A stretch of 11,347 nucleotides of DNA, taken from assembly GCA_964587515.1 (NCBI GenBank), contig CAZPMO010000160.1, forward strand, positions 1 to 11,347. Reading direction: 5' to 3'. The stretch's first letter is position 1; every line of letters begins with the position of its first letter. The notes beneath the pieces are model-generated. The model searched no databases and was not told where the DNA came from. It saw only the letters and a program-made list of their open reading frames with translations. A program made the translations under genes and the position numbers. Shown here in pieces: positions 5,542-11,347 of the stretch. This stretch comes from CAZPMO01 sp964587515 (lineage in GTDB: Bacteria; Pseudomonadota; Alphaproteobacteria; MPNO01).

Positions 5542-6905
5542 AGACCCATCTCCACGCGGCTTCGTGTGCAGCTGTCCACGATGGAATAGATCAGGCAGCG
5601 TGTAAAGCGACGCATCCCGGCAATCTCCACAAGCCCCATGGTATGTTTGGGCCGCTCGGCGCCGGGCGCCGTCTCGGTCATCACCGTCGGCAACCCGAAA
5701 CGCGCCGTGGGAATGCCGTGGCGGCGCAGGATCACCGCCTCGGTCTGGCCGCTGGTCAGCAGGAAGGGGCTGTGGGCCTGGCCTTCGATGTATTCCCAGC
5801 CCCGGATGCAGGATTGGATTATCCAGGCCCTTGGATCGGTGCCGAAACCCGGTATCGCCACGATCATCTCGCAATCGGCTTCGAGCCCCGGGTTCGCGGC
5901 CCTGATGCGGGCAAGCTCGGCCTCCAGCTCGGCCCGCGCCTCGTCCGGCGAGGTGCGCGGGCTGATGCGCATGTCCACATACAGATCGCAGGCCGCCGGC
6001 ACCATGGAGGGCTTGTAGGTCCAGCCGCCCTCGATCGCGCCGACCGCGCCCTGCGGCGCGACCAGCCCGTCGGTATGGCGCGCCGCGTAATCGTCGAACC
6101 ACGCCTCCAGCGCCGTGATGATTTTAGTCGCCTCGGCGATGGGGTTGCGGTAGGCCAGGAAATGCTTGCGTCCCACATAGGTCTGAACGCCGCGCACGCG
6201 GACCCGGAACCAGCACACCCCGACCTCCTCCCAGGCCACCGCATAGCCGGGCTTGGTGACGATCGCGAAATCGCCGCCGACGCCATTGGCCAGCATGAAT
6301 TCACACCCGCGCCCGTGGCCGGTCTGGGGACGGTCGTCATCGGGACGCGGATTGGCGGGCGCGCCGCCGGCCCCGAAGGCGAGCGTCACCGATCCGGAAA
6401 ATTCCGCGCCGGCCTCGATCAGCGCCTTCATGGCCGCGATCGAGGAAACGATATGCGCCTTGGGATTATCGGCGCTGAGCCCGACCACGGAGCCGTCCTC
6501 GACGATGGCTTCCGCCTTCATGTGATCGGGCAGCGTGTCGCCGACCCAGGGCACATCGTCCGCCGCGCGCCCCGTGAACGGGCTGTCGAGCGGCGCGAAG
6601 ATCAACAAATTAGCCCCCTCGCCGCTTCCCTTCAGGGTTCCCAGGGCGTTCGCCGAGCGCTCATCGATGGTCTGGACCCGTGCGTCGAGCCCGATCTCCG
6701 CCATGGTCGCCGCAAGCGTCTCGGCGATGGCGCGTTCTTCGCCCCACGGGCTCGGAATTTCCACCAGACGAACCAGTAAATCCCGCATCCAGGCCTCGTC
6801 GAGATGGGCCGACGCAGCCGCCACAATTTCGCTCTGTGCGGGTGATAAAGGCGCCGCGATGGTCTCGACTTCGGTAACCGCTTCCGTCACGCTCTCGTCC
6901 TGCAT
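5538..6905 (-). CDS. M20-fold (DapE/ArgE-like) protein with degenerate metal site
   Basis: A 455-residue cytoplasmic protein with the M20/M25/M40 layout: a catalytic domain split by a lid/dimerisation domain at about residues 230-340. M20 enzymes hydrolyse N-acyl or peptide bonds with two zinc ions. Here the first metal motif reads FAPLDSP (P105 where His is expected, D107 kept). The bridging Asp is kept (D146, SADNPK). The expected Glu-Glu pair is FGAGGAP (179-181), the EP glutamate is K218 (VTKPGY), and the lid His is Y243 (GVQTYV against DapE GVQGHV). H421 near the C-terminus is kept. It may be a non-hydrolase, or use other chemistry. The ATG at 6905 has no clear ribosome site; a GTG five codons in, after AGGA, is an alternative. 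It is first in the operon and overlaps the Rieske gene by 4 bp, suggesting a partner role in that pathway. Confidence 0.85.
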   Translation of the reverse strand: MQDESVTEAVTEVETIAAPLSPAQSEIVAAASAHLDEAWMRDLLVRLVEIPSPWGEERAIAETLAATMAEIGLDARVQTIDERSANALGTLKGSGEGANLLIFAPLDSPFTGRAADDVPWVGDTLPDHMKAEAIVEDGSVVGLSADNPKAHIVSSIAAMKALIEAGAEFSGSVTLAFGAGGAPANPRPDDDRPQTGHGRGCEFMLANGVGGDFAIVTKPGYAVAWEEVGVCWFRVRVRGVQTYVGRKHFLAYRNPIAEATKIITALEAWFDDYAARHTDGLVAPQGAVGAIEGGWTYKPSMVPAACDLYVDMRISPRTSPDEARAELEAELARIRAANPGLEADCEMIVAIPGFGTDPRAWIIQSCIRGWEYIEGQAHSPFLLTSGQTEAVILRRHGIPTARFGLPTVMTETAPGAERPKHTMGLVEIAGMRRFTRCLIYSIVDSCTRSRVEMGL

Positions 6906-6986
6906 TCATTGATGTTTGATACGAGTCTGACGTAAAAGGATTTTTTCAGCAAGTTGGCGCAGTATCGCGCAGAGGAGATATTGACC
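6906..6986. promoter_or_regulatory. Divergent region between the M20/Rieske and amidase operons
   Basis: This 81-bp gap must carry promoters for two operons transcribed away from each other, so a shared regulator is possible. A TTGATA box (6916-6921, + strand) resembles a -35, but no acceptable -10 follows at 16-18 bp. A strong ribosome site, AGAGGAGA, lies at 6971-6978 for the AtzG-like gene. No clear inverted repeat was seen. Confidence 0.35.
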
Positions 6987-7175
6987 ATGGCCGAGCCGAA
7001 CGACGATCTCGCCGCCTATATCGAGCAGGCCGCCGCGCTGATGGGTGTGCCGGCAACGTCCGAACATCTGCCGGGGATCGTACGGAATTTCGCCAATTTT
7101 CGGGCGCTGATCGAAACCGTCGAGGGGTTCGATACGCCGGATGCCCCCGATCCGCCTGGGATACTCCGGCCATGA
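6987..7175 (+). CDS. AtzG-like small subunit (DUF4089 type)
   Basis: A 62-residue protein resembling AtzG/DUF4089 proteins, which are GatC-like small partners of AtzE-family amidases. The typical pattern is present: DLAAYIEQAAALMGVP at 7-22, a second helix NFANFRALIETVEGF at 34-48, and a Pro/Asp-rich tail ending in LRP that in GatC-like partners wraps the amidase. ATG 6987 is chosen because AGAGGAGA lies 9 nt upstream; a longer in-frame ATG at 6954 lacks this. Its stop overlaps the amidase start as ATGA (7172-7175), so the two proteins are probably made together and form a complex. Confidence 0.85.
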   Translation: MAEPNDDLAAYIEQAAALMGVPATSEHLPGIVRNFANFRALIETVEGFDTPDAPDPPGILRP

Positions 7176-8443
7176 GCGGCGTCGCCGAAGCGCTGGAGCG
7201 CATCGCCGCGCGCGATGGGGCGCTCAACTGCTTTACCGATGTGTATACCGATGCACGGGAGACCGGCGCAGATGGCCCGCTCGCCAATATTCCTTTTGCC
7301 GTCAAAGACTTATACGACATCTCCGGTCGCGTCACGAAAGCCGGCTCCGTGATCTACGCCGACAACCCGCCGGCGCGACGCGATGCGACCGTAATAACGC
7401 GGCTGAAAAAAGCCGGCGGCGTGCCGGTCGGCACCACCAACATGGATGAATTCGCCTTCGGCTTCACCTCCGAAAACCCGCATAACGGCCCGACCCGCAA
7501 TCCGCACGACCAAACGCGAATCGTCGGCGGCTCATCTGGCGGTTCGGCGGCGGCCGTGGCCGCCGATCTGGTGCCGCTGGCGCTGGGCTCGGACACCAAC
7601 GGGTCGGTGCGGGTGCCGGCGGCGCTGTGCGGCGTGTTCGGCTTCAAGCCGACCTATGGGCGCCTCTCGCGCGCCGGCGTCGCGCCGCTCGCCTGGAGCT
7701 TCGATCATGTCGGCGTTTTCGCGCGCGACATGAAGCTGATCGCGACCGCGTTCGACGCCATGCAGGGCGCCGACGAGGGCGACCCGGCCTGCACCGAACT
7801 TGCCCCGGCTCCTTCCCTGCCGTCGCTGATGGAGGGCGTCGACGGGCTTCGGATCGCCGTCGCCGACGGCCATTTCGCGACCGGTGGCTTGGCGGAGGTG
7901 TTCGCGGCCACGGCGGGCGTGGCGGACGGGTTGGGCGCGGACCGCCGTATCGACATCCCGGATGCCCACCGGTCGGTCGCGGCGGCGCTGCTGATCACCT
8001 CGGCCGAGGCGGCGTGTCTTCACCTCGACGAAATCCGGACGCGGGCAGAGGATTTCGATCCCCATACCCGCGACCGCTGGATCGCCGCCACCCTGATCCC
8101 GTCGGCCTGGATACACCGGGCGCAGCGGTTTCGCCGCACCTTCCGCGACCGTGTCCTGGCGCTGTTCGACGACATCGATCTTCTGATCACGCCCACCACC
8201 GCCTTCCCCGCGCCCGAGATCGGCCAGGGCCTGATCACCATCGACGGCAAGGAAGTCCCGACGCGGGGTACGCTGGGCCGCTTCACCGCGCCGTTCTCGT
8301 TCATCGGCCTGCCCGCCATCTCGGCGCCGGTGGCTGGCGAAACCATGCCGCTGGGCGTGCAAATCGTCGGCGCGCCGCATTGCGATGCGCTGGTCCTGCG
8401 CGCGGCGGCCGCGCTCCAGGCGAAGGGGGCCACACTGACGTGA
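7172..8443 (+). CDS. AtzE-like amidase (amidase signature family)
   Basis: A 423-residue amidase-signature hydrolase with an intact Ser-cisSer-Lys triad: K45 in IPFAVKDLYD, cis-Ser S121 in VGGSSGGSA, and nucleophile S145 in GSDTNGSVRVPA. The N143 before GS replaces the glycine usual in GatA-like amidases, a variation I associate with the AtzE group. The partner gene upstream (AtzG-like) supports this assignment: AtzE-AtzG hydrolyses 1-carboxybiuret in cyanuric acid breakdown. Cyanuric acid hydrolase (AtzD) and allophanate hydrolase (AtzF) are not in the window, so the substrate is probably a different amide, carbamoyl or ureido compound. The stop overlaps the malonyl-CoA decarboxylase start as GTGA, which hints that the amidase product leads towards malonate or malonyl-CoA; that link is inference. 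Confidence 0.9.
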   Translation: MSGVAEALERIAARDGALNCFTDVYTDARETGADGPLANIPFAVKDLYDISGRVTKAGSVIYADNPPARRDATVITRLKKAGGVPVGTTNMDEFAFGFTSENPHNGPTRNPHDQTRIVGGSSGGSAAAVAADLVPLALGSDTNGSVRVPAALCGVFGFKPTYGRLSRAGVAPLAWSFDHVGVFARDMKLIATAFDAMQGADEGDPACTELAPAPSLPSLMEGVDGLRIAVADGHFATGGLAEVFAATAGVADGLGADRRIDIPDAHRSVAAALLITSAEAACLHLDEIRTRAEDFDPHTRDRWIAATLIPSAWIHRAQRFRRTFRDRVLALFDDIDLLITPTTAFPAPEIGQGLITIDGKEVPTRGTLGRFTAPFSFIGLPAISAPVAGETMPLGVQIVGAPHCDALVLRAAAALQAKGATLT

Positions 8444-9861
8444 ACGATACGCCAACCCCACCCGTCGAAACCATGTTTCAGCGCACGGTCCAGCGCTTCT
8501 GGACCGCCTGGCGCGGCGTGTCTTCCGCGCTGGGAACCGGCAACGGCGCGCTGCGCCCGGACCTGCCGGACGCCGCCGCGGACCGCGTCCGCGAGCGCAT
8601 GCGGGCTTGCCTGCAAAGATTGGGCGGCGAGATATCGGCGCGTGGCCGAGCCGCCGAACTCGGCCGCTCCTATCTGTCGCTCGACGCGACGGGTCGCCAG
8701 CGTTTCCTGAGAATCCTCGCAACCGAGTTCGACACCGACCGCGAGTCGGTGGTCGCCGCCGCGGCGGGTCTCGATGAGCTCGATGACTGGTCGGGCCGCA
8801 AGAACGCCGAGCGGCGTCTGCGCGCGGCCCTCTATCCGCCGCGAATACGCCTGCTGACCCAGTTCAACGCGCTGCCCCAGGGCGTGAAGTTCCTGGTCGA
8901 TATGCGCGAGGAGCTCTTGAACATCGAGGGCGAAGACCCCGAACTCGGCGCGCTCGAAGCCGATCTCAAGGATTTGCTGACCTCGTGGTTCGATGTGGGT
9001 TTCCTGGAATTACGCCGCATGACCTGGGATTCACCGGCCGCCATTCTCGAGAAACTGATCGAATATGAGGCGGTGCACGAGATCACCAGCTGGGGCGACC
9101 TGAAGAACCGGCTGGCGTCCGACCGCCGCTGCTACGCCTTTTTTCATCCACGCATGCCCGACGAGCCGCTCATCTTCGTCGAGGTGGCGTTGACCAGCGG
9201 CATTGCGGATTCAGTGCAGGATTTGCTCGACGAGATGGGACCGGTGGCCGATCCGGCGAAAGCGGATACCGCGATCTTCTATTCAATCTCCAACGCCCAG
9301 CGCGGCCTCGACGGCATCGGTTTCGGCGGTTTCCTGATCAAACGCGTGGTCGATCAGCTCGCGGCCGAAATTCCCGCCATCAAGAATTTCTCGACCCTGT
9401 CGCCGATCCCCGGTTTCCGGCGCTGGCTCGACCGTCAGGGCGACGACGAATTGCTGAGCGCCGCCGAAATGAAGGCGCTCGCCAATGTCGCGCCCGATGG
9501 TTCAGAGGAGACGCCGCTGCGCGCGATCCTCGCCGATTCAAATTGGGCCATGCGTTCCGAATTCACCGAAGTCATGAACAAGCCCCTCACCCGGCTCTGC
9601 GCGCATTACCTTGCCGAGGAGAAACGCGACGACGGCCACGCCCGCGATCCGGTGGCGCATTTTCACCTGTCGAACGGCGCCCGCATGGAACGCCTCAACT
9701 GGCTCGCCGATGTCTCCGACAACGGCATCCGCCAGTCGGCCGGCATGATGATCAACTATCTCTATGTGATCGACGAGATCGAGGACAACCACGAATCCTA
9801 CACCGGCGAGGGAAACATCCCCGCCTCGTCGTCGATCCGAAATCTTTTAAAACGGAAGTAA
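8440..9861 (+). CDS. Malonyl-CoA decarboxylase
   Basis: A 473-residue protein of the MLYCD family, converting malonyl-CoA to acetyl-CoA and CO2 in the cytoplasm. The N-terminal helical domain spans about residues 45-165, ending near RIRLLTQFNALPQGVKFLVDMREELL. The GNAT-like catalytic domain follows, with FVEVALTSGIADSVQ, then FSTLSPIPGF carrying S321, and HFHLSNGA carrying H409; these match the catalytic Ser and His of the family. The C-terminus is short and shows no targeting tail. I chose GTG 8440 because it overlaps the amidase stop by 4 bp; the open frame runs upstream only through the amidase gene. In rhizobia the homologous matA lies with a malonyl-CoA synthetase and malonate carrier; neither is seen here. 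It ends 3 bp from the convergent cupin gene. Confidence 0.93.
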   Translation: MNDTPTPPVETMFQRTVQRFWTAWRGVSSALGTGNGALRPDLPDAAADRVRERMRACLQRLGGEISARGRAAELGRSYLSLDATGRQRFLRILATEFDTDRESVVAAAAGLDELDDWSGRKNAERRLRAALYPPRIRLLTQFNALPQGVKFLVDMREELLNIEGEDPELGALEADLKDLLTSWFDVGFLELRRMTWDSPAAILEKLIEYEAVHEITSWGDLKNRLASDRRCYAFFHPRMPDEPLIFVEVALTSGIADSVQDLLDEMGPVADPAKADTAIFYSISNAQRGLDGIGFGGFLIKRVVDQLAAEIPAIKNFSTLSPIPGFRRWLDRQGDDELLSAAEMKALANVAPDGSEETPLRAILADSNWAMRSEFTEVMNKPLTRLCAHYLAEEKRDDGHARDPVAHFHLSNGARMERLNWLADVSDNGIRQSAGMMINYLYVIDEIEDNHESYTGEGNIPASSSIRNLLKRK

Positions 9862-9864
9862 CGG

Positions 9865-10278
9865 CTAATTCTTGTCGACCACTTTCCCGACCGAGCCCTC
9901 GGTGTGATAGACCGGCGTCTCGTAATAATGCGGCCCGTCATACATTTCGATCAGCAGTGAATCCTCGTGCGCGACGGTCGGCCCGTGCGGGTGGTCCTTG
10001 GGGTTCATGTAGAACGAGCCCGGCGTCAGCACTAGACCGGAATCGGTATATTCATAGCGCCCCTTCAGGCAATACATGAACTGGTTCGAGGCGTGCGTGT
10101 GCTTCACGGGCACGCCCAGCCCCTTGGGCACGTCCAGTAGCACGATCGACGCCCCCGTCTCGGGATGCTCCCAGAAATGATAAAGGCGAAAGCCGGTCTT
10201 CTCGACGGTCATCCACTTTTCCGGATCGAGCTCGTCGATCAGGATTTCCTCGGTCGGCAGCGTGGGCATCGTGCTCAT
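9865..10278 (-). CDS. Small single-domain cupin
   Basis: A 137-residue cupin of unknown substrate. The first cupin motif is seen around residues 53-77 (GLGVPVKHTHASNQFMY), with H60 and H62 as metal ligands; the usual Glu ligand position is Q66. The second motif runs LTPGSFYMNPKDHPHGP at 84-100, with H98 (or H96) as the last ligand. A three-His site without Glu is found in some Fe(II) dioxygenases such as the dihydroxyacetophenone dioxygenase-like cupins, so an oxygenase or isomerase role is possible; a ligand-binding role is equally open. It overlaps the ABC permease stop by 4 bp (ATGA, 10275-10278), with AAGGA about 9 nt ahead of the ATG, so it is produced with the transporter and likely acts on its cargo. 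Confidence 0.85.
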   Translation of the reverse strand: MSTMPTLPTEEILIDELDPEKWMTVEKTGFRLYHFWEHPETGASIVLLDVPKGLGVPVKHTHASNQFMYCLKGRYEYTDSGLVLTPGSFYMNPKDHPHGPTVAHEDSLLIEMYDGPHYYETPVYHTEGSVGKVVDKN

Positions 10279-11066
10279 GGATCGGTGTCCTTGTTGGATT
10301 CAGCCGTGATGAACGCTGTCGGCCACGGCATCAGAATGCGTTCCGCCAGCACCACGGCCGCGAACAATACCATGCCGAGCATGCTGAGGAAGGTCAGGGA
10401 GGCCCACACCAGCGGCGCGTTGACCTGTGAATTGGCGACCAGCAACAGATTGCCGAGCCCTTCGGTGGAGCCGATGAACTCGCCGATCAGGGCGCCGATG
10501 ACCGCCAGCGTCACGGCCACCTTGGCCCCGGAGAAAATAAACGGCAGGGCGGACGGAAACTGAATCTTCCAGAAAATCTGAAGCGGCGAACATTTCAGCG
10601 AACGCGCGAGGTCGAGCAAATCGGGCGGCGTGGAGCGCAACCCGGTCGCGGTGTCGATCACCATGGGAAAGAAAGCGACGAAGAAGGCGATCGCGAGCTT
10701 GGATTCAAGCCCAGTGCCGAACCACACCAGCACGATCGGCGCGATGGCGATCTTCGGGATCGACTGGGTGGCGATCAGAATGGGATAGAACATCAGGTTG
10801 AGGCGGCGCGACGCGGTGACCGCGACCGCGATGGGAATCCCCAGCGCCACCGAAAGCGCGAAACCGTATACGCATTCGAGAAAGGTCGGCCAGCTTTCCG
10901 ACCACAGCAGGTCCCATTCCTCGATAATCGCGTCCAGCACCACCCCGGGCAGCGGCATCACGATTTCCGGCAGGTCGAGCAGCACCACATAGAAGTGCCA
11001 GAGCGCCAGGATCACGGCCAGGCCGATCAGCGGATAGAGGATGCGCGCGACATATTCGGACCTCAT
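10275..11066 (-). CDS. ABC transporter permease, SsuC/TauC/ThiX type
   Basis: A 263-residue inner-membrane permease of the nitrate/sulfonate/taurine/pyrimidine class. About six membrane segments are seen, near residues 9-30, 62-84, 93-116, 122-143, 180-200 and 218-243. The EAA loop that contacts the ATPase lies between segments four and five (LARSLKCSPLQIFWKIQFP, 153-171), followed by SALPFIFSGAKVAV and GEFIGSTEGLG, as in SsuC-like proteins. Its start overlaps the ATPase stop by 4 bp (ATGA, 11063-11066). No solute-binding protein gene follows it; the cargo protein may lie beyond the right edge, or be the protein at 1-231. Cargo cannot be predicted. Confidence 0.95.
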   Translation of the reverse strand: MRSEYVARILYPLIGLAVILALWHFYVVLLDLPEIVMPLPGVVLDAIIEEWDLLWSESWPTFLECVYGFALSVALGIPIAVAVTASRRLNLMFYPILIATQSIPKIAIAPIVLVWFGTGLESKLAIAFFVAFFPMVIDTATGLRSTPPDLLDLARSLKCSPLQIFWKIQFPSALPFIFSGAKVAVTLAVIGALIGEFIGSTEGLGNLLLVANSQVNAPLVWASLTFLSMLGMVLFAAVVLAERILMPWPTAFITAESNKDTDP

Positions 11067-11347
11067 CGTATGACCCCGAGCGCAACGCCGGCGCGTTGTT
11101 CGAGCTGATTGAAATGCTCGGAATATCGCAACTCGGACGAACGCGGATAGGGCACATCGATTTCAAGCGCGAGATCGATGCGCGCCGGGCGCTTGCTGAA
11201 CACCAATACCCTATCGGACAGATAGACCGCCTCGGAGATGCTATGGGTGACAAACACCACCGTCGCCTTGGTCACCCGCCGGATATCGAGCAGCAAATCG
11301 TTCATCTCCATGCGCGTGAGCTCATCGAGGGCGCCGAACGGCTCGTC
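11063..11347 (-). CDS. ABC transporter ATP-binding protein, SsuB/TauB type (C-terminal part)
   Basis: The last 94 residues of an ABC ATPase; the N-terminal part, with the Walker A and signature motifs, lies beyond the right edge. The visible piece begins in the Walker B region (DEPFGALDELTR at the edge, containing the catalytic Glu and D-loop) and continues to the H-loop His in VVFVTHSISEAVYLSDRV. The following strand VLVFSKRPARI and the tail are typical of the nitrate/sulfonate/taurine ATPases. It would energise the permease encoded directly downstream with a 4-bp overlap. Confidence 0.93.
   Translation of the reverse strand, partial: DEPFGALDELTRMEMNDLLLDIRRVTKATVVFVTHSISEAVYLSDRVLVFSKRPARIDLALEIDVPYPRSSELRYSEHFNQLEQRAGVALGVIR

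Noticed and set aside
4408..5589. Open frame of 393 codons on the + strand opposite the Rieske oxygenase
   Set aside because: The opposite strand carries intact Rieske and mononuclear iron motifs; the + frame shows no domain and no ribosome site.
5542..6102. Upstream extension of the Rieske oxygenase frame by 187 codons
   Set aside because: It overlaps the M20-fold gene in a different frame and shows no oxygenase-like sequence; GTG 5541 with GGAG upstream fits family length.
5520..6779. Long open frame of 419 codons on the + strand, opposite the M20 and Rieske genes
   Set aside because: Rich in Arg, Gly, Ala and His with no recognisable motif. It is the antisense of a clear M20-fold gene, and GC-rich DNA commonly leaves such frames open.
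7627..8439. Upstream extension of the malonyl-CoA decarboxylase frame by 271 codons
   Set aside because: This part overlaps the amidase in another frame and has shadow-like composition. Similarity to malonyl-CoA decarboxylase begins after the GTG at 8440.
7532..8722. Open frame of 396 codons on the - strand opposite the amidase
   Set aside because: Arg-rich composition without motifs; antisense shadow of the AtzE-like gene.
1..11347. CRISPR array, tRNA or rRNA genes, insertion sequences
   Set aside because: No regularly spaced direct repeats, no recognisable tRNA arms or rRNA segments, and no transposase-like protein were found.

Overview
The window looks like a piece of a chromosome from an alphaproteobacterium. 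The DNA is GC-rich, genes are tightly packed with 4-bp start/stop overlaps (ATGA or GTGA), and the content is typical of metabolically versatile Rhodospirillales- or Rhizobiales-type bacteria. This placement is inferred from gene style and protein resemblance; no rRNA or other marker gene is present. All coding assignments rest on motifs and family memory, not on a database search.

Layout. (1) Positions 1-231 (-) hold the N-terminus of a 4,5-dihydroxyphthalate decarboxylase-like or solute-binding-fold protein, cut by the window edge. It diverges from a yeast-type cytosine deaminase (339-770, +). (2) An AT-rich promoter region with a perfect 10-bp palindrome precedes a HigB/HigA toxin-antitoxin pair (857-1429, +). 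(3) An Ldh2-family NAD(P)-dependent 2-hydroxyacid dehydrogenase (1464-2537, -) diverges from an unrecognised helical protein with two ExxH motifs (2652-3446, +), a possible diiron carboxylate protein. (4) A leftward operon, 6905 to 3450, encodes an M20-fold protein that has lost most canonical metal ligands, a CarAa-like Rieske oxygenase and a LigB-type class III extradiol dioxygenase. (5) A rightward operon, 6987-9861, encodes an AtzG-like small subunit, an AtzE-like amidase and malonyl-CoA decarboxylase, with 4-bp overlaps throughout. (6) A leftward operon enters from the right edge (11347 to 9865). It has the end of an SsuB/TauB-type ABC ATPase, its permease and a small cupin.

How the genes may work together. 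The region reads as an uptake-and-catabolism island for an aromatic and/or nitrogen-containing compound. The ABC transporter would import it. The Rieske oxygenase would hydroxylate a ring and the LigB protein would cleave a diol. The amidase pair would hydrolyse an amide or ureido bond. Malonyl-CoA decarboxylase would pass a C3 unit to acetyl-CoA. The Ldh2 enzyme, cupin, ExxH protein and M20-like protein are plausible accessory steps. The actual substrate cannot be read from the sequence. No ferredoxin or reductase for the Rieske enzyme, no malonyl-CoA synthetase and no transcription regulator apart from HigA is visible here. The most unusual items are the M20-fold protein with a rewritten active site, the ExxH protein, and the amidase plus malonyl-CoA decarboxylase operon.
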